Counted from the first letter of the stretch, positions 28,732 through 37,337 are shown. The stretch: DNA of 64,000 nucleotides from Streptosporangium canum (GCF_900113865.1 NZ_FOQY01000003.1:124001-188000), one strand, 5' to 3'. Program-made: numbers and translations. Notes: generated by a model not told the origin, from the sequence alone.

Positions 28732-29691
28732 ATGATCATCGAAGCGCACGGCCTGCGCAAGACCTTCACCGCCAGACGTGGGCGGGGCAGGACAGAGGAG
28801 GTCGAGGCCGTACGGGGCATCGACCTGAGTGTCGGGGAGGGCGAGATCTTCGCCGTCCTCGGCCCGAACGGCGCGGGCAAGACCACCACCGTCCGGATGC
28901 TGGCCACCTTCACCGCCCCCACCGCCGGCACCGCGCGGGTGGCCGGGCACGACGTGGTGAAGGAGGCCGCGAAGGTCCGGGAGCGGATCGGCTACGTCAG
29001 CCAGGCCGGAGGCGTGGACGACAACGCCCCCGGCCGCGAGAGCCTGCTGCTGTCGGCGCGCCTGTCGGGGCTCTCCCGGAGCCAGGCGCACGCCCGCGCG
29101 GACGAACTGCTGGAGACCTTCAGCCTCACCGAGATCGCCGACCGCCCGGTGAGATCGCTGTCCGGCGGGCAGAAGCGGCGCTTCGCGCTGGCCATCGGCC
29201 TGGCGAACCGGCCGCCGCTGGTCTTCCTGGACGAGCCCACCACCGGCCTGGACCCGCAGAACCGGGCCAATCTCTGGGACGAGGTCCGCAGCCTGCGCGA
29301 CCAGGGCACCAGCGTGCTGCTGACCACCCACTACCTGGACGAGGCCGACGCGCTCTGCGACCGGCTGATCATCGTCGACCACGGCCTGATCGTCGCCGAG
29401 GGCACCCCGGACAGGCTCAAGCAGGAGGTGGCGGGCGACGTCGTCACGCTCAGGCTCGACGACCTGGCCGCCGCCGGGGAGCTGCTGAACGCCCAGCCCT
29501 ACATCAAGGAGACCCGGCCGGAGGACGACTGCCTGCGCGCCTACCTCGACGACGGCGAGCACAACCTGCCCGCCCTGCTCCGCGCCCTGGAGGCCGGCGG
29601 CATGGCGATCCGGTCGATCTCCCTCGACCGGGCCACGCTCGACGACGTCTTCCTGCGGCACACCGGCCGCTCCCTCCGCGACGCCGCCTGA
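28732..29691 (+). CDS. Drug-type ABC transporter ATP-binding protein (DrrA family)
   Basis: 319 residues; ATG with GGAG a few bases upstream. 'LGPNGAGKTTTVRML' (Walker A), 'LSGGQKRRFALAIGLANRP' (signature), 'LVFLDEPTTGLDPQNRANLW' (Walker B), then 'TTHYLDEADALCDR'. The C-terminal extension ending 'ATLDDVFLRHTGRSLRD' is characteristic of the DrrA/daunorubicin-resistance class. It powers the permease encoded 16 nt downstream; the exported compound is unknown. Confidence 0.93.
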   Translation: MIIEAHGLRKTFTARRGRGRTEEVEAVRGIDLSVGEGEIFAVLGPNGAGKTTTVRMLATFTAPTAGTARVAGHDVVKEAAKVRERIGYVSQAGGVDDNAPGRESLLLSARLSGLSRSQAHARADELLETFSLTEIADRPVRSLSGGQKRRFALAIGLANRPPLVFLDEPTTGLDPQNRANLWDEVRSLRDQGTSVLLTTHYLDEADALCDRLIIVDHGLIVAEGTPDRLKQEVAGDVVTLRLDDLAAAGELLNAQPYIKETRPEDDCLRAYLDDGEHNLPALLRALEAGGMAIRSISLDRATLDDVFLRHTGRSLRDAA

Positions 29692-29707
29692 CCCCTGAGG
29701 ACCCCCC

Positions 29708-30457
29708 ATGTTCCGACACACCATGCTGTTCCTCGGCTACGAGCTCGGCAACGTCCGCCGCAACCCGGTCTGGCCGCTGTTCGGCATCCTGCAACCCGTG
29801 CTCTACCTGCTGCTGTTCGCCCCGCTGCTGACCGGGATGGTCCCGGGCGGGACGCTGGTCGACGCGCTGAGGATCTTCACGCCCGGCGCGATGATGATGA
29901 TCGCCCTGTTCGGCTCGCTGTTCACCGGCTTCAGCATGATCAACGAGACCCGCAACGGGGTGCTGGAGCGGCTCGCGGTCAGCCAGGCCTGGCGTCCGGC
30001 GATCATCCTCGGCCGCGTGATGAAGGACATGCTCGTCCTCGTCCTGCAGGCGCTCCTGGTGATGGGGGTGGCCGTGCTGATGGGCCTGCGGCTGCCGCTG
30101 CCGGCCCTGGGCCTGATGCTGCTGCTCATGGCCGCGACCGGCCTGTTCGCCGCCAGCCTCTCCTACGGCCTGGCGCTGGCGATCCGCGACGAGAACGGCA
30201 TGTCGCAGCTCGTCCAGTTCTTCGCGCTGCCGCTGACCCTGCTCGCCGGGATGATGCTGCCGGTCTCGCTCGGGCCGGAGTGGCTGCAGACGGCCGCCCG
30301 GTTCAACCCGCTCTACTACTCGGTCGAGGCGGGCCGCTCCCTGTTCGCCGGCGACCTGTCCGACAGCACGGTCCCGGTGGCCTTCGGCGTCTTCCTCGTG
30401 CTCGGCGCGCTCTCCCTGGCCTGGTCGGTCCGCTCGCTGCGCAAGCTCGCCGGCTGA
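29708..30457 (+). CDS. ABC-2 type permease (DrrB family)
   Basis: 249 residues with about six membrane helices. ABC-2 features: 'GYELGNVRRNPVWPLFGILQPVLYLL', 'FSMINETRNGVLERLAVS', and 'QFFALPLTLLAGMMLPVSLGPEWLQTAARF'-type end (split here for reading). It forms the membrane part of the exporter with the upstream ATPase. Its last 142 bp overlap, in antisense, the 3' end of the convergent RpiR-family gene. Confidence 0.9.
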   Translation: MFRHTMLFLGYELGNVRRNPVWPLFGILQPVLYLLLFAPLLTGMVPGGTLVDALRIFTPGAMMMIALFGSLFTGFSMINETRNGVLERLAVSQAWRPAIILGRVMKDMLVLVLQALLVMGVAVLMGLRLPLPALGLMLLLMAATGLFAASLSYGLALAIRDENGMSQLVQFFALPLTLLAGMMLPVSLGPEWLQTAARFNPLYYSVEAGRSLFAGDLSDSTVPVAFGVFLVLGALSLAWSVRSLRKLAG

Positions 30458-31290
30458 CCGGCCGGCGCGTGCGGCCGGTCGACGAAGACCCCGGCCTGGT
30501 CGATCATCCGTTCGTACTCCTCCAGCCGGGCCTGCGTCCGCAGCGGCGCCGCGTCCGCCATGGCCTCCACCAGCACCATGGCCAGGGCGAGCGGCGCCGC
30601 GTGCGAGTCGAACACCAGCCGCTCGCCGACCGGGGCGTCCAGGATCACGTCGGCCTCGAACGGCACGTCCGGCCGGTCGGTGATCACCGCGGTCCGCAGG
30701 CCCAGCTCCCTGGCGCTCCGCAGGGCCTGTACGGCTTCGGCCGGGTAGCGGGGCAGGATCACCGCGACCAGCCAGCCCGCTCCCGCCCGCCGGGCGGCGT
30801 GCAGGCCGTCGGCCAGCTCGGAGCCGCCGTGGGCCAGCAGGCGGACGTCAGGGTGGATCCGGCGCGCGAAGTAGGCGAACGTGGTGGCCAGCCCGCTCGA
30901 CACCCGCAGCCCGAGCACCGGCAGCGGCTCGCACCCGGCCAGCCTGGCGCCCAGCTCCGCGACGGTCGAGGGGTCGGCCAGGCCGTCGCGGACCTTCCGC
31001 AGGTTCTCGATCTCCACGTCGATCGCGGTCTGCAGGTCGTTGGCCCGCGACGAGCTCCGGTCGCCCACGACGAAGGGCCGCAGCGCCTGCCTGAGCTCGG
31101 GATATCCCGCGAAACCGAGCACCATGGCGAACCTGGTCACCGACGGCTGGCTCACCCCGGCCCGGTCGGCCAGCTCCACGCTGGACAGGAAGATGGCCTC
31201 GGCGAGGTTGTCGTCGAGGTAACGCGCGATCCGCCGCTGCACAGGCGACAGCCGCCGGCCCTCCACAAGTCGATCGAGTGCGTCCCCCAC
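30316..31290 (-). CDS. RpiR/MurR-family transcriptional regulator, probable hut regulator
   Basis: 324 residues from a GTG preceded by GGAGG; an ATG 11 codons upstream (31323) is possible. N-terminal HTH_6 domain: 'LSPVQRRIARYLDDN', 'LADRAGVSQPSVTRFAMVLGF'. C-terminal SIS domain: 'LPVLGLRVSSGLATTFAYFARR', 'LVAVILPRYPAEAVQALRSA'. About 45 residues beyond the SIS domain are read from sequence antisense to the convergent permease gene, an unusual tail. It lies just downstream of hutU on the same strand, making histidine-pathway control plausible. Confidence 0.82.
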   Translation of the reverse strand: MGDALDRLVEGRRLSPVQRRIARYLDDNLAEAIFLSSVELADRAGVSQPSVTRFAMVLGFAGYPELRQALRPFVVGDRSSSRANDLQTAIDVEIENLRKVRDGLADPSTVAELGARLAGCEPLPVLGLRVSSGLATTFAYFARRIHPDVRLLAHGGSELADGLHAARRAGAGWLVAVILPRYPAEAVQALRSARELGLRTAVITDRPDVPFEADVILDAPVGERLVFDSHAAPLALAMVLVEAMADAAPLRTQARLEEYERMIDQAGVFVDRPHAPAGQPASLRSERTDQARESAPSTRKTPKATGTVLSDRSPANRERPASTE

Positions 31291-31325
31291 GTCACCTCCA
31301 ACCGCCCGATCGTCCGCGGGCATTC

Positions 31326-31389
31326 CCGTCCCCGCCGCCCGCCCCGGCGCGCCGTCCGCGTGAGAACGGGCGCACCGGGGCGGGGACGG
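31326..31389 (-). terminator. Long-range GC hairpin between hutU and the RpiR gene
   Basis: Perfect 11-bp arms (CCGTCCCCGCC and GGCGGGGACGG) enclose about 42 nt. They could attenuate read-through from hutU into the regulator gene. No U-tract is present. Confidence 0.35.
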
Positions 31390-31395
31390 CGTCTT

Positions 31396-33051
31396 TCAGG
31401 ACTCGCGCATCGGGACGCGGACGCCGCGCTCCTGCGCCACGGTGACGGCCCCGTCGTAACCCGCGTCGACGTGACGGATCACGCCCGTGCCCGGGTCGTT
31501 GGTGAGGACCCGGTTGAGCTTCTCGGCGCTGAGCCTGGTGCCGTCGGCGACGGTGACCTGGCCGGCGTGGATGGAGCGGCCGATGCCGACGCCGCCGCCG
31601 TGGTGGATGGAGACCCAGGCGGCGCCGGAGGCCACGTTGAGCATGGCGTTCAGCAGCGGCCAGTCGGCGATCGCGTCGGAGCCGTCGGCCATGCCCTCGG
31701 TCTCCCGGTACGGCGAGGCGACCGACCCGCAGTCGAGGTGGTCGCGGCCGATCACCAGCGGGGCCTCGATCTCGCCGGAGGCCACCATGTCGTTGAACCG
31801 CTCACCGGCCAGATGGCGCTCGCCGTACCCGAGCCAGCAGATCCGCGCGGGCAGGCCCTGGAAGTGGACCCGCTCCCGGGCCATCCGGATCCACCGGGCC
31901 AGCGGCTCGTTGTCGGGGAACAGCTCCAGGATCGCCCGGTCGGTCTTGGCGATGTCCTGGGCGGATCCGGACAGCGCGGCCCAGCGGAACGGGCCCTTGC
32001 CCTCGCAGAACAGCGGCCGGATGTAGGCGGGCACGAAGCCGGGGAAGTCGAACGCGCGGGCGTAGCCGGCGAGCTGCGCCTCGCCCCGGATGGAGTTGCC
32101 GTAGTCGAAGACCTCGGCGCCCGCGTCCTGGAAGCCGACCATGGCCTCGACGTGCCTGGCCATGGCCTCGCGCGCCTTCGTCGTGAACCCGGCCGGGTCC
32201 TTCTCCCGCTCGGCGGCCATGTCCTCGAAGGCCACGCCGATCGGCAGGTACATCAGCGGGTCGTGCGCCGACGTCTGGTCGGTGACGATGTCGATCTCGG
32301 CGCCCCGGCGGAGCAGCTCGGGCACCGCCTCGGCCGCGTTGGCCTCGACGCCGATACTCAGCGGTCTGCGCAGGTCACGAGCCTCGTAGGCCAAGCGCAG
32401 CGCCTCGTCGAGGTCCTTGGCCCGGACGTCCAGGTAGCGGTGCTCGATCCGCCGGTCGATCGACCTGGGGTCGCAGTCGACGCAGATCACCACGCCGTCG
32501 TTCATGGTGACGGCGAGCGGCTGGGCGCCGCCCATGCCGCCGAGCCCGGCGGTCAGGGTGATCGTCCCGGCCAGGGTGCCGCCGAACCGCTTGGCGGCGA
32601 CGGCCGCGAAGGTCTCGTAGGTCCCCTGCAGGATGCCCTGGGTGCCGATGTAGATCCAGGACCCGGCCGTCATCTGCCCGTACATGGTCAGGCCTGCGGC
32701 CTCCAGGCGGCGGAACTCCTCCCAGTTCGCCCAGTCGGGCACGAGGTTGGAGTTGGCGATGAGCACCCGCGGCGCCCACTCGTGCGTGCGGAAGACCCCC
32801 ACCGGCCGGCCGGACTGCACCAGCAGCGTCTCGTCCCCCTCCAGCGTGGTCAGGGTGCGGGTGATCGCGTCGAAGGACCGCCAGTCGCGCGCCGCCCTGC
32901 CCGAACCGCCGTAGACGACGAGCTGCTCCGGATGCTCGGCCACCTCGGGATCCAGATTGTTCTGGATCATGCGGAGCGCGGCCTCCTGCGGCCACCCCTT
33001 GGCGGTGAGCGTGGTGCCGCGCGGCGCGCGCACGATCCGGCTGCCGGTCAT
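31396..33051 (-). CDS. hutU: Urocanate hydratase
   Basis: 551 residues, full family length. Characteristic segments: '[19 protein letters not shown]', '[14 protein letters not shown]', '[20 protein letters not shown]' (NAD-binding glycine motif), '[10 protein letters not shown]', '[12 protein letters not shown]' and '[13 protein letters not shown]'. It hydrates urocanate to imidazolone-propionate, feeding HutI. It is separated from the other hut genes by about 4 kb of SDR, PadR and drug-exporter genes, yet shares an operator-like motif with them. The histidase gene hutH is not in the window. Confidence 0.97.
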   Translation of the reverse strand: MTGSRIVRAPRGTTLTAKGWPQEAALRMIQNNLDPEVAEHPEQLVVYGGSGRAARDWRSFDAITRTLTTLEGDETLLVQSGRPVGVFRTHEWAPRVLIANSNLVPDWANWEEFRRLEAAGLTMYGQMTAGSWIYIGTQGILQGTYETFAAVAAKRFGGTLAGTITLTAGLGGMGGAQPLAVTMNDGVVICVDCDPRSIDRRIEHRYLDVRAKDLDEALRLAYEARDLRRPLSIGVEANAAEAVPELLRRGAEIDIVTDQTSAHDPLMYLPIGVAFEDMAAEREKDPAGFTTKAREAMARHVEAMVGFQDAGAEVFDYGNSIRGEAQLAGYARAFDFPGFVPAYIRPLFCEGKGPFRWAALSGSAQDIAKTDRAILELFPDNEPLARWIRMARERVHFQGLPARICWLGYGERHLAGERFNDMVASGEIEAPLVIGRDHLDCGSVASPYRETEGMADGSDAIADWPLLNAMLNVASGAAWVSIHHGGGVGIGRSIHAGQVTVADGTRLSAEKLNRVLTNDPGTGVIRHVDAGYDGAVTVAQERGVRVPMRES

Positions 33052-33073
33052 GGCCGAGCCTCCCCATCAGGAC

Positions 33074-33089
33074 TGAATGAATGCATTCA
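33074..33089. promoter_or_regulatory. Shared hut operator-like motif, site 2
   Basis: TGAATG-AATG-CATTCA lies 23 bp upstream of hutU and matches site 1 at 27231-27246 in both arms and spacer length. It is embedded in a perfect 14-bp palindrome, ATGAATGCATTCAT (33077-33090). Confidence 0.6.
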
Positions 33090-33129
33090 TATTTGTCACC
33101 TGGAGGCTACCGGTCAACCCGGAGGAGGT

Positions 33130-33166
33130 GGGCATCCCGGACAGTACGTCCGGGATGCCCGTTTTC
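33130..33166. terminator. Perfect 13-bp hairpin followed by GTTTT
   Basis: GGGCATCCCGGAC-AGTAC-GTCCGGGATGCCC is a perfect stem-loop, with GTTTT on the plus strand. It lies between the 3' end of the ABC exporter (minus) and the hutU promoter, so it probably insulates hutU from read-through. Half of the stem recurs near 33279. The rest of the 340-bp gap holds no convincing gene. Confidence 0.65.
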
Positions 33167-33391
33167 CGGTTGCCGGTCCGACCCTCATCCTGGCCCTCGT
33201 CCCGCACGGACTGGACCGGAGATCGGATCCGGCGAGCGCCCGATGGACGCTCCCGAACGAAGGAGAGGCTTCGCACAGGCCGGGATGCCCGGTTTCCTGG
33301 ACGGCCAACCAGCCAGCAGAGCCGGTGCCCGAATTATCCCGTTATGTTCCGCGCGAATTTGCGTCCGGAGGCACAGACCGCGAGCTCGGAT

Positions 33392-35125
33392 CTACGTCGG
33401 CAGCAGGAACTGGGTGGCGGCGAGCTCACGGTAGAGATCGTCGTCGTCGAGGAGCTCCCGGTGCGTCCCGACGGCCCGCACCCGGCCCGCCTCCATCACC
33501 ACGATCCGGTCGGCGGTGGTCACCGTGGACAGGCGATGGGCGATCACCAGCACGGTCGTCTCCCTGGCCACCTCGGCGATCACCTCGCGGAGTCGCAGCT
33601 CGTTGACCGCGTCGAGCTGGGAGGTGGCCTCGTCGAGCAGGAGCAGCCGGGGACGGCGCAGCAGGGCACGCGCGATGGCGACCCGCTGGCGCTCGCCGCC
33701 GGAGAGCATGATCCCGCGATGGCCGACCTTGGTCTCCAGACCTTCGGGGAGCCGGGCGACCAGGTCCTCCAGCCGGGTCAGCGCGAGCACCCGCCGGATG
33801 TCGGCCTCGCCCACCCCCGGCGCCGCGAAGACGAGGTTCTCCCGGAGCGAGCCGTCCAGCACCGGCGCGTCCTGCTCGACATAGCCGAAGGAGGCGCGCA
33901 ACTCGCCCAGCGGCCACTGCCCGATGTCACGGCCGTCGACGGAGATCGTCCCGGACTGCTGCTCGTAGAACCGTTCGAGCAGGGCGAAGACCGTGGACTT
34001 GCCCGCCCCCGACGGGCCGACGAGCGCGGTCATGCCGCCCGCCGGGACCGTGAAGGAGACGTCGTGGTGGACGACCGGCCGGTCGTCGCCGTAGCGGAAG
34101 GCCACGCCCTCGAAGCTCACCCCCGCCGGAGCCGTGCCGACCGCGCCGGCCGCGCCGGCGGCCTCCTCGGCGGGGAGCTCCTCGATCTCGCGGATCCGCT
34201 CCGCCGCCGCCAGGCCGTTCTGCATCTGGGTGACGCCCTGGACCATCTGGCCGATCGGGGCGACCAGGTAGAACAGGTACAGCAGGAAGGCGATCAGCGA
34301 GGAGACCTCCAGCGCGCCGGAGGCGACCCGCGCGCCGCCCACGCCGAGCACGGCCACGAAGGCGAGCTGCGCGGAGACCCACGCGGAGATGCCGGCGATC
34401 GAGGTCCACCAGGCGACCGCGACGCCCCGGTCCCGCGCCTCGCGGGCCGCCGCTCCCACCGTGGCGATCTCGCGGTCCTCGGCGCCGCTGGCCTTGACCG
34501 TGCGGAACGCCTGCAGGACCCGGTCGAGCACCGCGCCCATCTCGCCCACCGCGACCTGCGCCTGCGTCGAGGCCCGCCGGATGCGCGGCATGACCAGGCT
34601 CACGAGGGAGCCGACCAGGATCAGGACCGCCAGCGTGATGAGCAGCAGCGGCCCATCCATGATCGCCATCATCACCACGGCGCCCACGAGCATGAACACC
34701 GCACTGACCGTCTCGACGACACCGTCGGTGAACACGGCCCGGAGCAGGGTGGTGTCCGAGGTCACCCGCGACAGCAGGTCGCCGGGCTTGAGCCGGTCCA
34801 CCTCCGAGACCCGCAGCCGCAGCATCCGGTCCACCAGGCTCCGCCGGGCGGAGAACACGACGCCCTCGCCCATGCGCTCCAGCACGTATCTGCCGAGCGC
34901 GCCGACGGCCGCGCCCAGGAGCACGGCGGCCGTCAGGCCGAGCACCGGCCCGACCAGGGAGCGCTGCTCGCCGAAGGCGTCGATGACCACCTTCGCGAGA
35001 AGCGGCATCGCGAGCCCGGCCAGCGAGCCGACGAGGCTGAGGACACCACCGAGGAGCAGGGCCCGTCTGTGCGGGCGGACGTAGGCGACCAGAAGTCGCC
35101 AGGAGGCGGTCTCGGGCAATTTCAT
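33392..35125 (-). CDS. ABC exporter with fused membrane and ATPase domains
   Basis: 577 residues. Six-helix ABC-type exporter domain (residues about 15-310, with 'DLLSRVTSDTTLLRAVFTDG') joined to an ATPase domain: Walker A 'GPSGAGKSTVFALLERFY', Q-loop 'FGYVEQDAPVLDGSLREN', signature 'LSGGERQRVAIARALL', Walker B 'LLLLDEATSQLD', H-loop 'IAHRLSTV'. It probably works as a homodimer exporting a drug or lipid. AGGAG directly abuts the annotated ATG, so a TTG two codons downstream with better spacing (35119) may be the true start. Two palindromes lie about 110-150 bp upstream. Confidence 0.92.
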   Translation of the reverse strand: MKLPETASWRLLVAYVRPHRRALLLGGVLSLVGSLAGLAMPLLAKVVIDAFGEQRSLVGPVLGLTAAVLLGAAVGALGRYVLERMGEGVVFSARRSLVDRMLRLRVSEVDRLKPGDLLSRVTSDTTLLRAVFTDGVVETVSAVFMLVGAVVMMAIMDGPLLLITLAVLILVGSLVSLVMPRIRRASTQAQVAVGEMGAVLDRVLQAFRTVKASGAEDREIATVGAAAREARDRGVAVAWWTSIAGISAWVSAQLAFVAVLGVGGARVASGALEVSSLIAFLLYLFYLVAPIGQMVQGVTQMQNGLAAAERIREIEELPAEEAAGAAGAVGTAPAGVSFEGVAFRYGDDRPVVHHDVSFTVPAGGMTALVGPSGAGKSTVFALLERFYEQQSGTISVDGRDIGQWPLGELRASFGYVEQDAPVLDGSLRENLVFAAPGVGEADIRRVLALTRLEDLVARLPEGLETKVGHRGIMLSGGERQRVAIARALLRRPRLLLLDEATSQLDAVNELRLREVIAEVARETTVLVIAHRLSTVTTADRIVVMEAGRVRAVGTHRELLDDDDLYRELAATQFLLPT

Positions 35126-35231
35126 CTCCTCTGAGCTGACGTGACCGGCCCCCGGCCGCCGCCCTTCCTATCTACCGCACGCGCGCTCGCGCCGAGCGCT
35201 CCGCCTGGATCCGTAGACGAAAGTCGATGAC

Positions 35232-35247
35232 GTCAACATAAGTTGAC
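35232..35247. promoter_or_regulatory. Palindromic operator-like site 1
   Basis: GTCAAC-ATAA-GTTGAC, a perfect inverted repeat. An almost identical site starts 28 bp further on. The pair suggests cooperative binding of a dimeric regulator (MarR- or TetR-type) controlling the divergent ABC exporter. No regulator gene is adjacent. Confidence 0.65.
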
Positions 35248-35259
35248 ATCAGATCACCT

Positions 35260-35275
35260 GTCAACCCAAGTTGAC
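35260..35275. promoter_or_regulatory. Palindromic operator-like site 2
   Basis: GTCAAC-CCAA-GTTGAC, sharing both arms and two of the four spacer bases with site 1. It directly precedes AAAGGAG (35279-35285), which looks like a ribosome-binding site for a rightward gene that is now decayed. Confidence 0.65.
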
Positions 35276-35358
35276 CTCAAAGGAGATTCGGCGAGCCCTC
35301 CGGGACACCTGGAAAAGAATCCGGCGAGCTCTCCGGGACGCCGCAAAAAAGGTCCGGC

Positions 35359-35505
35359 GAGCCGGCCGCCCGGTGGGACCTGGAGATCGTCGAGGCCGTC
35401 ACCCGCGGCGGCACCTCGCGGACCTTCCAGGTACGGCGGGCGGACGGCACCGGGTCCTTCCTGAAGCTCACTCCGGAGCCGGCGATCTGCGCGAGCGAGG
35501 CCACG
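35359..35505 (+). pseudogene. N-terminal remnant of an aminoglycoside-phosphotransferase/kinase-like gene
   Basis: In one frame, without any start codon, the sequence encodes 'RWDLEIVEAVTRGGTSRTF', then 'QVRRADGTGSFLKLTPEP' and 'ASEATALR'. This resembles the N-terminal lobe of APH/streptomycin-6-kinase-type proteins (a strand-loop ending in an ATP-binding Lys). The similarity stops abruptly where the convergent ketosynthase gene begins, so at least 200 residues are missing. Just upstream, two and a half imperfect 33-bp units (35287-35365) encode GE-P/L-SGTP repeats. Probably the relic of a divergent resistance gene. Confidence 0.4.
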
Positions 35506-35601
35506 GCCCTGCGGCCTCCTGGAGACGGCCCTGCGGCGACCCCGCGGCAGCGCGGCCGCCGTGACGAGACCCCTTGGGCGGGGGTCAGGACCGGGCAGGC
35601 G

Positions 35602-36816
35602 CTACGCGGGGGTCAGGACCAGGCACGCGTTGCTGCCGCCGAAGCCGAAGGAGTTGGACAGGACGGGGGCGGCGGCGATGGGGCGGGGCTCGCCGTGGAC
35701 GATGTCGACCAGCTCGGCGGCCGGGCCCCCGGTGAAGTTGGCGGTCGGGGGGACGAGCCCCCGGCGGGCCGACAGCAGCGCGATGACCGCCTCCAGCGCC
35801 CCGGCGCCGCCGACCAGGTGGCCGGTCACGCCCTTGGTGGAGGTCACCGGGGGCGTACGGCCGCCGAAGCAGTCGTGCAGGGCGATGGCCTCGGCGCTGT
35901 CGTTGTGCGGGGTGGAGGTGCCGTGCGCGTTGACGTGGCCGACGTCCCCGGAGGCGAGTCCCGCGTCGAGCAGGGCGGCGCGCATGCAGTCGGCCGCGAC
36001 GGAGCCGTCCCTGAGCGGCGCCACGATGTGGTTGGCGTCGCAGTTGGCCGCGTAGCCGCTGACCTCGCCGTAGACGCGGGCTCCCCGCGCCTCCGCGAGG
36101 TCGGCGCGCTCCAGGACGAGGAAGGCGGCGCCCTCTCCCATGACGAAGCCGTCCCGCTCCTCGTCGAAGGGCCGGCACGCCTCCTCGGGCGAGTCCATCC
36201 GCTCCGACAGCGCCCCGACCCGGGCGAAGGCGCACATGGCCAGCGGGGAGAGCAGCGCGTCCAGGCCGCCGGCCACCGCGGAGCCGACCAGGCCGGAGCG
36301 GATCGCGCGCAGCGCCTCCCCGATCGCCGTGGCCCCGCTCGCGCAGGCGGTGTTGAAGGTCAGGCAGGGGCCGCGGCAGCCGTACCGGATGGCGATGCGC
36401 GCGGCCGTCGAGCTGGACATCAGCGTCGGCACGGCATGGACGGGCACCTTCTCCCTGCCGAGCGTGTGGCCCACGATCAGGCTCTCCAGCGCGGCGAACC
36501 CGCCGCCGCCCGTCCCCACGTAGACGCCGCAGCCGTCCCCCGCGGGCAGGCCGCCCGCGTCGGTGACGGCGTCGGCCGCCGCCGCGAGGCCGATCTGGGA
36601 GGTGCGGTCGAGCGTCCTGAGCTCGCGTCCGGTGAAGTAGTCGAGCGGCTCGAACGGGGCCAGCGGGCAGCCAATCGACACCGGCGTCTCCTCCACGGCG
36701 AGTGCCGGGATCACGGTCGCGAGCGACTTGCCCGCCAGGACCGCGGCGAACGCGTCCCGGACCGTGTTGCCCGCCGGGCTCTTGACTCCCAGACCGGTGA
36801 CGACGACGCGCGTCAC
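35602..36816 (-). CDS. Beta-ketoacyl-ACP synthase (KAS II/ketosynthase type)
   Basis: 404 residues, GTG start overlapping the ACP stop in GTGA. Thiolase-fold ketosynthase with the full catalytic triad: Cys in 'NTACASGATAIG', His in 'NAHGTSTPHND' and His in 'TKGVTGHLVGGAG', plus 'SNSFGFGGSNACL' near the C-terminus. It condenses acyl-ACP with malonyl-ACP. It is paired only with an ACP; no chain-length factor, ketoreductase or acyltransferase is present. It could serve fatty-acid modification or a small secondary metabolite, or be a remnant of a larger cluster. Confidence 0.93.
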   Translation of the reverse strand: MTRVVVTGLGVKSPAGNTVRDAFAAVLAGKSLATVIPALAVEETPVSIGCPLAPFEPLDYFTGRELRTLDRTSQIGLAAAADAVTDAGGLPAGDGCGVYVGTGGGGFAALESLIVGHTLGREKVPVHAVPTLMSSSTAARIAIRYGCRGPCLTFNTACASGATAIGEALRAIRSGLVGSAVAGGLDALLSPLAMCAFARVGALSERMDSPEEACRPFDEERDGFVMGEGAAFLVLERADLAEARGARVYGEVSGYAANCDANHIVAPLRDGSVAADCMRAALLDAGLASGDVGHVNAHGTSTPHNDSAEAIALHDCFGGRTPPVTSTKGVTGHLVGGAGALEAVIALLSARRGLVPPTANFTGGPAAELVDIVHGEPRPIAAAPVLSNSFGFGGSNACLVLTPA

Positions 36817-37061
36817 CGGGCCGCCAGCGCGGCGTGCAGGATTCCCGCCATGTCGGCGACGGTCCGCGCCCCCGCGAAATCGCTGGGTTCGAGCTGGATG
36901 CCCAGCTTCTCCTCGATGATGACGGCGATCTCCACCCACTCCAGGCTGTCGATCTGGTGGTCGGCGATGGTGGCGCTGGGCTTCACCTGATCGCTGGGCA
37001 CGCTGAGCACCTCGGCGATCGCGGACCGGACTACGGATGTGGCTGAATCGAGGGTTGCCAT
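36813..37061 (-). CDS. Acyl carrier protein
   Basis: 82 residues. The phosphopantetheine Ser is in 'HQIDSLEWVEIAVIIEE'. The usual second-residue Leu after Ser is kept (DSLE). The start ATG has AAAGGCGGG upstream. Coupled to the ketosynthase by a 4-nt overlap, so the two likely act as a pair. The sequence is closer to dedicated ACPs of polyketide or aryl-polyene-like systems than to the housekeeping AcpP, but this is judged by eye. Confidence 0.92.
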   Translation of the reverse strand: MATLDSATSVVRSAIAEVLSVPSDQVKPSATIADHQIDSLEWVEIAVIIEEKLGIQLEPSDFAGARTVADMAGILHAALAAR

Positions 37062-37116
37062 TCGCCCGCCTTTAAAAGTAAAGGGATCGATCCACTCGGG
37101 TCCCCGCAATGCTCGG

Positions 37117-37146
37117 ACTATAGCGAAACAGACACAAGTTCTGTCT
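37117..37146 (-). promoter_or_regulatory. Candidate promoter of the ACP-KS operon with overlapping inverted repeat
   Basis: On the minus strand GACAGA and TATAGT are 17 bp apart, about 55 bp upstream of the ACP start. An inverted repeat AGACA-N7-TGTCT (37130-37146) overlaps the -35 region. The surrounding 130 bp are AT-rich and hold no gene. Confidence 0.4.
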
Positions 37147-37282
37147 ATGTCCTACCAGGCTAAATTCTCGAAATTTCCGCTCATTTAGCGATGATTCATT
37201 GCTCGAAAAACCCGCCAATCCGGAGGCGGTCCAGGTGTCGTCCCTCGCCTCGATCGGCACCGCCGTCGTCGCGCTCGGCCTG

Positions 37283-37337
37283 GGCCTGACCGTACGGGGC
37301 CTGGCCGTACGGGACCTGACCGTACGGGGCCTGACCG
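37283..37337. repeat. 15-bp tandem repeat
   Basis: Three to four copies of GGCCTGACCGTACGG with single-base changes. They lie in the gap between the ACP promoter and the CsbD-like gene, where no gene is convincing. Confidence 0.7.

Noticed and set aside
33077..35134. A 685-codon plus-strand frame opposite the ABC exporter
   Set aside because: Low-complexity antisense translation; the minus-strand exporter has full motifs.
35602..37061. Type II aromatic polyketide cluster
   Set aside because: Only one ketosynthase and an ACP are present; chain-length factor, ketoreductase and cyclases are absent on both sides.
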